The notes below the pieces were generated by a model, which did not search any database, had not been told where the DNA came from, and saw nothing but the letters and a program-made list of their open reading frames with translations. DNA of 23,061 nt. Origin: Paludibacteraceae bacterium. Its GTDB lineage: Bacteria > Bacteroidota > Bacteroidia > Bacteroidales > Paludibacteraceae. The translations under genes were made by a program, and so were the position numbers. Position 1 is the stretch's first letter. Each line of letters starts with the position of its first letter. The stretch covers positions 1 to 23,061 of the forward strand of contig JAKSMY010000032.1 in assembly GCA_024400275.1 (NCBI GenBank), given 5' to 3'. Below, piece by piece: positions 6,472-13,950 of the stretch.

Positions 6472-8451
6472 ATGAGGAAAATAGTCTATATATTGCTTTT
6501 TTTCTTGTTTATGGCCTCCTGCAGTTCGTCGGATCAGCGTTTGCAGAAGTTGCAGCAAGAAGCAGAATCAGAAGCTGCTTTGGTGGCGCGCGCCGTGGAA
6601 TCGGGCAATCGTGATTCGACCCTGCTGCTGACGAGGCAAAGCGCAGATATTCTGTACCTGATTTTTGACCCTCGTGGTCTCGTCTATTGGTCCGACAATT
6701 CGCTGAATGTCAAATCATTGCCACCCAAGGAGTACGACCAATGGACTCCCTTTGAATTTGAAAATGCTTCGGCTATGGTGCGTTGGATACGTGCCGGCTG
6801 GTACGACGTGCTGGCCATTATACCGACCGAGTGGCATATCAACGGTTTGGACGAGATAGAACACAGTTTTTCCTATCAGCCGATACAAGATTCGCAGCAG
6901 CCGACCTCTCTTTGGCAGTCTTATCACGTGCGCGTACGCGTGTACTTTATTATATTGTTGGTCCTGTTCCTGCTCATTATCTGTCAGTCGGTTTGGATGC
7001 TTGTTCACGCCAAGGGCTTCTGGAACCTCCATTTACGGCAAAAAATGCAGCTCCTGCTGTCGGCTGTGATTTTGATTTCGTTCGTGTATGTGGAGGTGTC
7101 GGTAATGCGTTTTGAGCGCAAGATGTACGAGGAACAACAAAAAGAGCGTCTGCAGGACAAGTGCCGTTATCTGCAAAGTGCGTTGCAGAATATGTACTAT
7201 TGGGACCTGTCCCTGTCAGGATACAATTCCGAAGGCATGAACTCCGATTTGCGTGAGTTGGGCTATACGTATGGTGCTGATATTCACGTCTATGACATGA
7301 ATGGCTTTTTAGTGGGGTCATCTACGCCGTCCTTGTTCAACAAGGGGTTGCTTAACCACTATATGGACCCGAATGTCTATTTCTCCTCCGAGCCCACGCA
7401 GATTAGGCACGAACATATCGGTTCGGTGCGCTACTTGGCTGCGTTCACGGAGTTCTACAACGGATTTAATGTGCAAATCGGTTATATCGTAATGCCGTTT
7501 TTCCTGTCCGAAGACGAGATAGCCCACAACGAGGACGCTTTTTTGGCACGCCTGCTGCCGCCTTATATCATCGTGATAGTGCTGACGTTGCTGCTGTCGT
7601 ATGTGGTGGCAGAGCGTTTGACCAAACCTTTGCGCCGGTTGACGGAGAAAATGCAGAACTTTGCCTTGGGCAAGAACAACCACATCGACTACATCTACAA
7701 GGACGAGGTGGGTGATTTGGTGAAGCGTTATAACCAGATGGTGGATCAATTGGAACTGACCTCACGGCGCCTGATTCGTTCCGAGCGTGAAGGTGCTTGG
7801 CGCACGATGGCACGGCAGATAGCGCACGAGATAAACAATCCGCTGACGCCGATGAAACTGACTGTGCAACAGTTACAACGTATGCGTGGAACGGCCGATT
7901 TTGATGCCAAATTTGAGAAAGCGTCCACCATGCTCGTTGAGCAGATAGATAACTTGAGCCGCATTGCCACCTCCTTCTCCACCTTCGCCAAACTGCCTAA
8001 AGTGGTCACATCTGAGGTGGACATCGCCGCCAAACTGAGTCAGGCGGTGGCGCTGCAGCAGGATAATGCGACGCATATTCCGATTCGCTATTTGGGCGCA
8101 GACAGTGGGGTGATGGCGTATGCCGACAGGGAGCAGATAGGGCAGGTATTTACCAATGTGCTGAAGAACGCTTTACAGGCACTGGAGAATAGTGACAACG
8201 GCGATATAATAGTCATTCTCAAGGAGTTAGAGTCAGAGGTGGAAATATCTGTTTCCGATAACGGCCCCGGTATTCCTGAGGAAATTCGCACTAAGATTTT
8301 TACGCCCAACTTCACTACTAAATCCACCGGCACGGGACTCGGTTTGGCGATATCGAAGAATATCGTGGAGGGCTCGGACGGGCGTATCACATTTACAACA
8401 TCGGACAAAGGAACAACATTCTATATTTATTTCAAAAAACAACTCGTATGA
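6472..8451 (+). CDS. NtrY-like sensor histidine kinase with lipobox N-terminus
   Basis: A 659-aa membrane sensor kinase. The N-terminus MRKIVYILLFFLFMASC (C17) reads as a lipoprotein signal with a lipobox. A periplasmic helical region follows (about 20-155), then membrane helices at about 158-180 and 192-212, a second extracytoplasmic domain (about 215-360), and a final helix (364-381). Next come HAMP (about 382-425) and the kinase core: H-box AHEINNPLTPMKLTVQQLQR with the phospho-acceptor His at 452, N-box NVLKNALQAL, G1 DNGPGIP and G2 TGTGLGLAI. HEINNPLTPMKL is the H-box style of NtrY kinases. I chose ATG 6472 because the longer in-frame extension (from 6334) would span the promoter. The TGA overlaps the gdhA ATG (ATGA at 8448-8451). 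No response regulator gene is adjacent, so its partner is elsewhere. Confidence 0.88.
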   Translation: MRKIVYILLFFLFMASCSSSDQRLQKLQQEAESEAALVARAVESGNRDSTLLLTRQSADILYLIFDPRGLVYWSDNSLNVKSLPPKEYDQWTPFEFENASAMVRWIRAGWYDVLAIIPTEWHINGLDEIEHSFSYQPIQDSQQPTSLWQSYHVRVRVYFIILLVLFLLIICQSVWMLVHAKGFWNLHLRQKMQLLLSAVILISFVYVEVSVMRFERKMYEEQQKERLQDKCRYLQSALQNMYYWDLSLSGYNSEGMNSDLRELGYTYGADIHVYDMNGFLVGSSTPSLFNKGLLNHYMDPNVYFSSEPTQIRHEHIGSVRYLAAFTEFYNGFNVQIGYIVMPFFLSEDEIAHNEDAFLARLLPPYIIVIVLTLLLSYVVAERLTKPLRRLTEKMQNFALGKNNHIDYIYKDEVGDLVKRYNQMVDQLELTSRRLIRSEREGAWRTMARQIAHEINNPLTPMKLTVQQLQRMRGTADFDAKFEKASTMLVEQIDNLSRIATSFSTFAKLPKVVTSEVDIAAKLSQAVALQQDNATHIPIRYLGADSGVMAYADREQIGQVFTNVLKNALQALENSDNGDIIVILKELESEVEISVSDNGPGIPEEIRTKIFTPNFTTKSTGTGLGLAISKNIVEGSDGRITFTTSDKGTTFYIYFKKQLV

Positions 8452-9794
8452 AAACGCAAGAGATTATGCAGCAACTTGCTGCTAAGCACCCCGGCGAGGC
8501 AGAGTATTTGCAAGCCGTTGAGGAAGTTTTGAACTCGATTGAGGAAGTGTACAACCAGCATCCTGAGTTTGAAAAAGCTCGAATTATCGAGCGTATGGTG
8601 GAGCCGGACCGTATTTTGACGTTCCGTGTTACATGGGTGGACGACCAAGGACAGGTACAGACCAACCTCGGCTACCGTGTGCAGTTCAATTCTGCCATCG
8701 GTCCCTACAAAGGCGGTCTCCGTTTTCACAAGGCAGTAACGCCTTCCATGCTCAAGTTCTTGGGCTTTGAACAGACCTTTAAGAATGCCCTGACAACCCT
8801 CCCGATGGGTGGTGGTAAGGGTGGTTCGGATTTCGACCCCGTGGGCAAGTCCAATGACGAAATTATGCGTTTCTGTCAGGCCTTTATGCTTGAGTTGTGG
8901 CGCTGCATCGGTCCCGACCAAGATATTCCTGCAGGCGATGTAGGCGTAGGTGGACGTGAGATTGGTTTCCTGAACGGCATGTACCAAAAACTCTCGCAAC
9001 GTTACCACACCGGTGTTTTGACGGGTAAGGGTATGACGTGGGGTGGCTCTATTCTTCGTCCCGAGGCAACCGGTTTTGGCGCACTCTATTTCACGCAGCA
9101 CGTTCTCCAAACGGCAGGCAAGGACATCAAGGGCAAGACGGTGGCTATCTCCGGCTTCGGTAATGTGGCTTGGGGCGCTTGCATCAAGGCAACCGAGTTA
9201 GGTGCCAAGGTCATCGCTATCTCCGGACCTGACGGCGTATGTGCTATACCCAATGGTATCGACAAGGAAATGATTGATTATATGCTCGTTATGCGTGCTT
9301 CCAACCGCAATAAAGTGCAAGATATGGCCGATAAATTCCCAGCCAAGGCACAGTTCACCGCCGGCAAGAAAGCGTGGTCGCAGAAGTGCGACATCGCTCT
9401 GCCTTGCGCCTTCCAGAACGAACTTAGCGAGGACGATGCCAAAGAATTGGTTGCCAACGGCACTTGGTGCTGCTGCGAGGTCAGCAACATGGGTTGCCAG
9501 CCCGGTGCCATTCACTATTTCCAAGCACAGAAAGGTTTCCTCTTTGCCCCGGGTAAGGCAGTCAATGCCGGTGGCGTAGCCACTTCCGGTTTGGAGATGA
9601 CGCAGAACGCTGAACATATATCGTGGACGGGAGCAGAGGTAGATGAGCGTTTGCACCACATCATGGCCTCTATTCACGATCAATGCGTTAAGTTCGGTAC
9701 TCGTCCGGACGGCACGATTGACTATGTCAAAGGTGCCAACATCGCCGGCTTTATGAAGGTAGCGCAAGCTATGCTTGAACAGGGATTGGTATAA
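8448..9794 (+). CDS. gdhA: NADP-specific glutamate dehydrogenase
   Basis: A 448-aa cytoplasmic enzyme that makes glutamate from 2-oxoglutarate, ammonia and NADPH (the reaction is reversible). Length and sequence match the hexameric bacterial type (E. coli 447 aa). Substrate-site blocks are GPYKGGLRFH (85-94), PMGGGKGGSDFDP (119-131, catalytic Lys124) and PAGDVGVGGREIG (161-173, Asp164). The Rossmann motif GFGNVAWG lies at 236-243. Late conserved blocks PGKAVNAGGVATSGLEM and the C-terminal GANIAGFMKVAQAML are present. The start codon overlaps the kinase stop, so translation is probably coupled; this is a plausible link between nitrogen sensing and ammonium assimilation. The last 18 bases, including the stop, recur 45 bp downstream. 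Confidence 0.97.
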   Translation: MKTQEIMQQLAAKHPGEAEYLQAVEEVLNSIEEVYNQHPEFEKARIIERMVEPDRILTFRVTWVDDQGQVQTNLGYRVQFNSAIGPYKGGLRFHKAVTPSMLKFLGFEQTFKNALTTLPMGGGKGGSDFDPVGKSNDEIMRFCQAFMLELWRCIGPDQDIPAGDVGVGGREIGFLNGMYQKLSQRYHTGVLTGKGMTWGGSILRPEATGFGALYFTQHVLQTAGKDIKGKTVAISGFGNVAWGACIKATELGAKVIAISGPDGVCAIPNGIDKEMIDYMLVMRASNRNKVQDMADKFPAKAQFTAGKKAWSQKCDIALPCAFQNELSEDDAKELVANGTWCCCEVSNMGCQPGAIHYFQAQKGFLFAPGKAVNAGGVATSGLEMTQNAEHISWTGAEVDERLHHIMASIHDQCVKFGTRPDGTIDYVKGANIAGFMKVAQAMLEQGLV

Positions 9795-9839
9795 TCAGCT
9801 GTTCAAGGTAATTTACTGTTGGAACAGGGATTGGTATAA
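9777..9839 (+). repeat. duplicated 3' end of gdhA
   Basis: The 18-mer GAACAGGGATTGGTATAA (end of gdhA with its stop, 9777-9794) is repeated exactly at 9822-9839. Between the copies lies an inverted repeat, CTTGAAC (9774-9780) with GTTCAAG (9801-9807). The second copy would read EQGLV-stop but belongs to no gene. Confidence 0.85.
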
Positions 9840-9840
9840 A

Positions 9841-9879
9841 CTCTAAACTGTAGGCAGCTCAGCTGCCGTCCTCTAAACT
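9841..9879. repeat. palindrome flanked by direct repeats, gdhA-kbl gap
   Basis: A perfect palindromic hairpin, GGCAGCT-c-AGCTGCC (9853-9867), sits between two CTCTAAACT direct repeats (9841-9849 and 9871-9879). The second repeat ends one base before the kbl ATG. It looks like a small mobile palindrome with a 9-bp duplication. No U-tract follows, so it is not a normal terminator. Confidence 0.75.
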
Positions 9880-9880
9880 T

Positions 9881-11071
9881 ATGTATTCTGATTTTCAAAA
9901 ATACTTGCAGACCACCCTCGCTGAGATACGCGAGGCGGGTTTGTATAAAAACGAGCGTGTGATTATCACGCCACAGTCCTCCGGCATTCAGGTCGAGGGC
10001 GGAAAAGATGTCATTAACTTCTGCGCCAATAACTACCTCGGTTTGGCAGATAACAAGGAATTGATTCAGGCAGCCAAAGACCGCATGGACGCACGCGGTT
10101 ATGGTATGGCTTCGGTGCGTTTTATCTGCGGTACGCAGGACACGCATAAGATGTTGGAGAAGGCCATTTCGGACTTCTTTGGCACCGAGGACACCATCTT
10201 GTATGCTGCATGTTTTGATGCCAATGGCGGTCTCTTTGAACCCCTGCTGACAGCGGAAGATGCTATTATCTCCGATGCCCTCAACCATGCTTCCATCATT
10301 GATGGTGTGCGTCTGTGCAAAGCCGTCCGTTACCGCTATGCTAACGGTGATATGGCGGATTTGGAGAAGCAACTGCAAGCAGCTCAGGCACAGCGTTTCC
10401 GCATCATCGCCACCGATGGCGTCTTCTCGATGGACGGTAATGTATGTCCGTTGGACAAGATTTACGAACTGGCACAGAAATACAATGCCCTTGTCATGGT
10501 GGACGAGAGTCACTCGGCAGGTGTGGTCGGCAAGACGGGTCACGGTGTCACCGAGCAGTATAACCTGCGTGGCAAGATAGAAATCCTTACCGGTACCCTC
10601 GGCAAGGCCTTTGGCGGTTCGGTAGGTGGTTTCACTACGGGTAAGAAAGAGATTATCGACCTCTTGCGTCAGCGCAGTCGTCCCTATCTGTTCTCCAACT
10701 CTATTCCGCCGATGATTGCTGCTGCCGGACTCAAGACCTTTGAATTGCTTACGCGCGACAATACCTTGCAGGACCGTCTGCATCAGAATACCGACTATTT
10801 CGTTGCTAAGATGAAAGCCGCCGGATTTGACATCAAACCTACCCAGTCGGCTATTTGTGCCGTCATGTTGTATGACGCACGGCTCAGTCAGGAGTTTGCA
10901 GCCGCGTTGCAGGAAGAAGGTATTTATGTAACGGGCTTCTATTATCCCGTCGTTCCGCAGGGTCAGGCGCGTATTCGTGTGCAACTGTCTGCTGCTCATA
11001 CGCAGGAGCAACTCGACAAAGGTATTGCCGCCTTCATCAAAGTCGGCAAAGCCCTTGGCGTATTAAAATAA
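9881..11071 (+). CDS. kbl: glycine C-acetyltransferase (2-amino-3-ketobutyrate CoA ligase)
   Basis: A 396-aa PLP enzyme of the alpha-oxoamine synthase family (E. coli Kbl 398 aa). It cleaves 2-amino-3-oxobutyrate with CoA to glycine and acetyl-CoA. Visible marks are FCANNYLGLADN (48-59), SVRFICGTQDTHK (78-90) and LNHASIIDGVRL with His136. The PLP-binding DESHSAG has Asp208 and His211, and the Schiff-base Lys242 lies in TLGKAFGG. The C-terminal FYYPVVPQGQARIRVQLSA is typical. It precedes tdh, which makes its substrate, and forms the threonine-to-glycine pathway with it. Its stop codon overlaps the first bases of a heptamer module. No separate promoter is visible, so it probably depends on upstream transcription. 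Confidence 0.96.
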   Translation: MYSDFQKYLQTTLAEIREAGLYKNERVIITPQSSGIQVEGGKDVINFCANNYLGLADNKELIQAAKDRMDARGYGMASVRFICGTQDTHKMLEKAISDFFGTEDTILYAACFDANGGLFEPLLTAEDAIISDALNHASIIDGVRLCKAVRYRYANGDMADLEKQLQAAQAQRFRIIATDGVFSMDGNVCPLDKIYELAQKYNALVMVDESHSAGVVGKTGHGVTEQYNLRGKIEILTGTLGKAFGGSVGGFTTGKKEIIDLLRQRSRPYLFSNSIPPMIAAAGLKTFELLTRDNTLQDRLHQNTDYFVAKMKAAGFDIKPTQSAICAVMLYDARLSQEFAAALQEEGIYVTGFYYPVVPQGQARIRVQLSAAHTQEQLDKGIAAFIKVGKALGVLK

Positions 11072-11100
11072 TCGTGCATTGTGCATTGTCAATTGTCAAC
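11070..11100. repeat. heptamer module between kbl and tdh
   Basis: The minus strand reads (GTTGACA)(ATTGACA)(ATGCACA)(ATGCACG)ATT, the same module that is embedded twice in trmN6. It fills the whole gap between kbl and tdh, from the kbl stop to 3 nt before the tdh ATG, so it must be transcribed. Confidence 0.85.
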
Positions 11101-11103
11101 TAT

Positions 11104-12129
11104 ATGAAAGCATTAGTTAAGCGTTATCCGGATTGGGGTATTTGGATGGAGGATGTACCCATGCCCGAAGTGGGCGTCAACGATGTCCTCATTAAAGTGA
11201 AGAAAGCCGCTATTTGTGGTACGGACCTTCACATGTACAAGTGGGACGACTGGGCGCAAGCCCACTGCACACCGCCTTATACGATGGGTCATGAGTTCGT
11301 GGGCGAGGTGGCAGAGGTTGGTCCGGGTGTCCGTAATTTCAAGGTTGGCGAGCGCGTCACTGCCGAGGGACATATCGTCTGCGGACATTGCCGTAACTGC
11401 CGCCGTGGTATGGGACACGTCTGCGAAAATACCATCTCGGTCGGCATTATGGGCAAGGACGGTTGCTTTGCCGAATATGTCACTATTCCCGAGTCTAACG
11501 TAGTCAAACTGCGTGACGAGATACCTGACGATTTTGCCGCTATCATGGACCCCTTTGGCAATGCTACACATACCGCCCTTGCTTTCCCACTGTTGGGTGA
11601 AGATGTACTCATCACCGGTGCTGGATTGATTGGCACGATGGCCGCCGGTATATGCCGTTATGCAGGTGCCAAGAATATCGTCGTTACCGACCTCAACCCA
11701 CTTCGTCTTGATATAGCCAAGAAAATGGGAGCCACTATCACGGTCGATGGCAGCAAAGGTGAGACGATAGAGGGCGCTATGGCGCAACTCGGTATTCGTG
11801 GTTTTGATGTCGGTTTGGAGATGTCCGGCGCACCGTCTGCTTTTAATGATATGGTGGCGCACATGTATAAGGGTTCCAATATCGCTCAACTCGGTATTTT
11901 GCCGTCTAATACGCAGGTCAACTGGTCGGACGTTATCTTCAATGCCTTGACGATTAAGGGTATTACGGGTCGCCGTATGTGGGAGACGTGGTATCAGATG
12001 GAGCAGATGTTACTTGGTGGCTTAGACCTCAGTCCTGTTATCACGCATCGCTTCAAATTTGACGACTTCCAGAAGGGCTTTGACGTCATGGTTAGCGGCC
12101 AATGTGGTAAAGTATTATTGGAGTGGTAA
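11104..12129 (+). CDS. tdh: L-threonine 3-dehydrogenase (zinc-dependent)
   Basis: 341 aa, the same length as E. coli Tdh. A medium-chain dehydrogenase that oxidises threonine to 2-amino-3-oxobutyrate with NAD. The catalytic zinc ligands are C38 (ICGTDLH) with H63 and E64 in MGHEFVG. The structural zinc cysteines are C93, C96, C99 and C107 (VCGHCRNC...VC). The Rossmann loop GAGLIG lies at 172-177. The ATG at 11104 (MKALVKRYPD) is chosen because 30 nt of frame upstream is only the heptamer repeat read through. The product feeds Kbl, and the unit ends at the terminator at 12164. Confidence 0.97.
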   Translation: MKALVKRYPDWGIWMEDVPMPEVGVNDVLIKVKKAAICGTDLHMYKWDDWAQAHCTPPYTMGHEFVGEVAEVGPGVRNFKVGERVTAEGHIVCGHCRNCRRGMGHVCENTISVGIMGKDGCFAEYVTIPESNVVKLRDEIPDDFAAIMDPFGNATHTALAFPLLGEDVLITGAGLIGTMAAGICRYAGAKNIVVTDLNPLRLDIAKKMGATITVDGSKGETIEGAMAQLGIRGFDVGLEMSGAPSAFNDMVAHMYKGSNIAQLGILPSNTQVNWSDVIFNALTIKGITGRRMWETWYQMEQMLLGGLDLSPVITHRFKFDDFQKGFDVMVSGQCGKVLLEW

Positions 12130-12163
12130 CTATCGGTCTGCTTGCCTCCCAATTGGACCAATT

Positions 12164-12194
12164 CGCCTACGCTTCCTTTGCGTAGGCGTTTTTT
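12164..12194 (+). terminator. rho-independent terminator of tdh
   Basis: A perfect 9-bp stem, CGCCTACGC (12164-12172) with GCGTAGGCG (12180-12188), a 7-nt loop and six T. It ends the kinase-gdhA-kbl-tdh unit. Confidence 0.92.
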
Positions 12195-12212
12195 ATGCAA
12201 AATGCAGAAATA

Positions 12213-12244
12213 TTTGCATATATGCAAAAAAAGTCGTACCTTTG
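12213..12244 (+). promoter_or_regulatory. promoter of era
   Basis: TTTG (12213-12216), a 20-nt spacer, then TACCTTTG (12237-12244). The -33 box is the start of a perfect 16-bp palindrome, TTTGCATATATGCAAA (12213-12228), which could bind a dimeric regulator. Transcription would begin near 12250, 14 nt before the ATG. Confidence 0.85.
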
Positions 12245-12263
12245 CAGTCGTAAAAGTACGTAA

Positions 12264-13157
12264 ATGATGCATCATTCAGGTTTTGTCAATATAGTTGGCA
12301 ACCCCAACGTGGGTAAATCGACGCTTATGAACGCCCTTGTGGGCGAGCGGTTGTCTATCATCACCTCCAAGGCGCAGACGACCCGTCATCGTATTATGGG
12401 TATTGTCAATGGGGAGGATTTTCAAATCGTCTATTCGGACACCCCGGGCGTGTTGCACCCTAATTACAAGTTGCAGGAGCAGATGTTGGAGTTCTCGCGT
12501 TCTGCCCTTGTGGACGCAGATGTGCTGCTGTATGTGACCGACGTGCAGGATACGCCCGACAAGAATGCTGAGTTCCTTGAGAAAGTCAAGCGTATGGCGG
12601 CTGCCGGAACGAAAGTTTTTCTTATCATCAACAAGATAGACCTTACCACCCAAGATACTTTGGAACGCTTGGTGGATTTTTGGCACCATGAATTGCCCGA
12701 GGCAGCCGTTTATCCTATTTCGGCACAGGAGCGTTTTGGCATTGACCAACTATTTGACGCCATCAAAAATGCTTTGCCCGAATGTCCGCCTTTCTTTGAC
12801 AAGGACCAGCTGACCGACAAACCCGCGCGCTTCTTTGTCAATGAGATTATTCGCGAGAAAATCCTGCTTAACTACGATAAGGAAATACCTTATAGCGTGG
12901 AAGTGGAGGTAGAGGAGTTTAAGGAAGAGGAGCAGATCATCCGCATCTCGGCTGTCATCTATGTGGAGCGTGAGTCGCAAAAGGGGATTATCATTGGCAA
13001 GCAGGGTAGTGCGCTCAAGAAAGTGGGTACGCTGGCGCGTAAGGACATAGAGGCGTTCTTCCAGAAGCAGGTCTTCCTCAAACTCTTTGTCAAGGTGGAT
13101 AAGGACTGGCGCAGCAATCAAGGCCGCCTCCGTCACTACGGCTACGACCTCGATTAA
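12264..13157 (+). CDS. era: GTPase Era
   Basis: A 297-aa GTPase needed for 16S rRNA maturation and 30S assembly. G1 is GNPNVGKS (12-19), G2 lies in the switch KAQTTRHR with Thr39/40, G3 is DTPG (59-62), G4 is NKID (123-126) and G5 is SAQ (153-155). The C-terminal KH domain carries GIIIGKQGSALKKVG and ends FVKVDKDWRSNQGRLRHYGY, which is typical. Two tandem ATGs (12264 and 12267) are possible; the start region ATGATGCATCAT is a perfect 12-bp palindrome. It is transcribed alone from its own promoter and closed by the terminator at 13231. Confidence 0.97.
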   Translation: MMHHSGFVNIVGNPNVGKSTLMNALVGERLSIITSKAQTTRHRIMGIVNGEDFQIVYSDTPGVLHPNYKLQEQMLEFSRSALVDADVLLYVTDVQDTPDKNAEFLEKVKRMAAAGTKVFLIINKIDLTTQDTLERLVDFWHHELPEAAVYPISAQERFGIDQLFDAIKNALPECPPFFDKDQLTDKPARFFVNEIIREKILLNYDKEIPYSVEVEVEEFKEEEQIIRISAVIYVERESQKGIIIGKQGSALKKVGTLARKDIEAFFQKQVFLKLFVKVDKDWRSNQGRLRHYGYDLD

Positions 13158-13230
13158 TAGGTCGTACTTAGTTCATTTGACCGACTGAACAAGTATTTCC
13201 AAATCTTGCACGGTTTTACATCTTACACAC

Positions 13231-13271
13231 AAAAAGAGGAGGTCACAAGTAAACTTGCACCTCCTCTTTTT
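13231..13271. terminator. bidirectional terminator after era
   Basis: A 13-bp perfect stem, AAAAAGAGGAGGT (13231-13243) with ACCTCCTCTTTTT (13259-13271), and a 15-nt loop. The A-run and T-run on opposite sides would allow termination from both directions. Confidence 0.88.
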
Positions 13272-13282
13272 GCTTGTAATCT

Positions 13283-13312
13283 GCATTCCGCTTGCGGAAA
13301 GTGAGGGATTCG
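13283..13312. repeat. partial copy of the tRNA-Ser 3' end
   Basis: CTTGCGGAAAGTGAGGGATT-CG (13291-13312) is identical to the 3' end region of the tRNA-Ser gene at 13560-13581. Similarity continues outwards into GCATTCC on both copies (13283 and 13553). The partial copy is about 270 bp from the gene. The stretch up to 13350 also forms an inverted repeat, GGATTCGG (13307-13314) with CCGAAT further downstream. Confidence 0.8.
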
Positions 13313-13492
13313 GCACTCCCTTGCTCGCGAAGCTCGCAATTCCTCCGAATGCCTAAACCTTGCTAGGAGCATCCTTGCAAGCATTTACCTCGCTCATAGC
13401 AGAAAGGCAGAAACAAACGACACGATGTGTCTCCATTTTGTCCATTCTGTCAGCCAATTATGAACAAGTTCCTATTGTCCGACATGCTGTAC

Positions 13493-13525
13493 AAAAAAAC
13501 GGAAACCCAATTGGACTTCCGTTTT
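13493..13525 (-). terminator. terminator of tRNA-Ser
   Basis: A stem of TTCCGTTTT (13517-13525) with AAAACGGAA (13496-13504), plus an inner CCAATTGG palindrome in the loop. On the minus strand it is followed by a T-run (the A-run at 13493-13499). It lies about 40 nt past the tRNA 3' end. Confidence 0.8.
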
Positions 13526-13563
13526 CGTTTCTGCGTTTCTGCTCATTCCCGAGCATTCCCTTG

Positions 13564-13652
13564 CGGAAAGTGAGGGATTCGAACCCCCGGTACGACGTAA
13601 TGCGTACACCACATTTCGAGTGTGGCTCTTTCGACCACTCAGACAACTTTCC
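13564..13652 (-). tRNA. tRNA-Ser (anticodon CGA)
   Basis: An 89-nt class II tRNA. The acceptor stem GGAAAGT (13652-13646) pairs with ACTTTCC (13571-13565), and the discriminator is G at 13564. The anticodon arm is CCACA-CTCGAAA-TGTGG, with U33 followed by anticodon CGA, which reads the serine codon UCG. A long variable arm (GTACG...CGTAC), as expected for serine, precedes the T-arm GGGGG-TTCGAAT-CCCTC. CCA is not encoded (GCAA follows), so it must be added enzymatically. It is expressed from the promoter at 13848-13879 with an upstream precursor of about 190 nt. Confidence 0.95.
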
Positions 13653-13842
13653 TTCGTCGGAAGAAACTTCGCTAAATGAATTTGCTGCGCAAATTGGAGC
13701 ACTCTGTTCTTCCTCCTCTTCAATCCACAACAGAGTTGTGTCTTGATGTTTTTTTGCACCTCCGCTCTTCAAATCACAACAAGTTGCGATTTGATTGATT
13801 TGCCGACTTTGAACAAAGTTCTCATCGGTTATGGTCGTAAGC
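13653..13842 (-). other. long 5' precursor of tRNA-Ser with a train of hairpins
   Basis: Between the inferred transcription start (about 13842) and the tRNA lie about 190 nt with no supported gene. Three perfect or near-perfect hairpins are visible: AAATCACAAC-aa-GTTGCGATTT (13771-13792, one G-U), CACAAC-aga-GTTGTG (13726-13740) and AATTTGC-tgc-GCAAATT (13679-13695). A weaker one, CTTC-gtcg-GAAG (13652-13663), overlaps the tRNA 5' end. They could be processing signals or inserted palindromes. Confidence 0.5.
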
Positions 13843-13847
13843 GAGTG

Positions 13848-13879
13848 CAAAGATACACTTTTTTTTTCATATATGCAAA
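13848..13879 (-). promoter_or_regulatory. promoter of tRNA-Ser
   Basis: On the minus strand TTTG (13879-13876, extended TTTGCATAT), a 20-nt spacer, then TATCTTTG (13855-13848). No other gene on this strand lies between it and the tRNA. Confidence 0.85.
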
Positions 13880-13898
13880 TGTTTGTTGCGTTTTTGCT

Positions 13899-13923
13899 AA
13901 AAAAAAGCAACCCGAAAGGTTGC
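13899..13923 (-). terminator. terminator of the DUF4143 ATPase gene
   Basis: On the minus strand GCAACC-tttcg-GGTTGC is followed by eight T (the A-run at 13899-13906). It lies 27 nt after the stop at 13951 and just before the tRNA promoter. Confidence 0.9.
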
Positions 13924-13950
13924 CAATGGGGAAGGGGAGTGCTACATCAG

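Noticed and set aside
9803..11011. 402-codon minus-strand frame opposite kbl
   Set aside because: A shadow of kbl, whose motifs and length are complete on the plus strand.
13291..13581. Active integrative element bounded by the tRNA-Ser duplication
   Set aside because: Only about 270 bp lie between the copies, with no integrase or cargo; at most it is a scar.
13360..13910. Frames of 95-150 codons on both strands across the tRNA-Ser region
   Set aside because: They overlap a well-formed tRNA, its promoter and terminator, and their products have no recognisable pattern.
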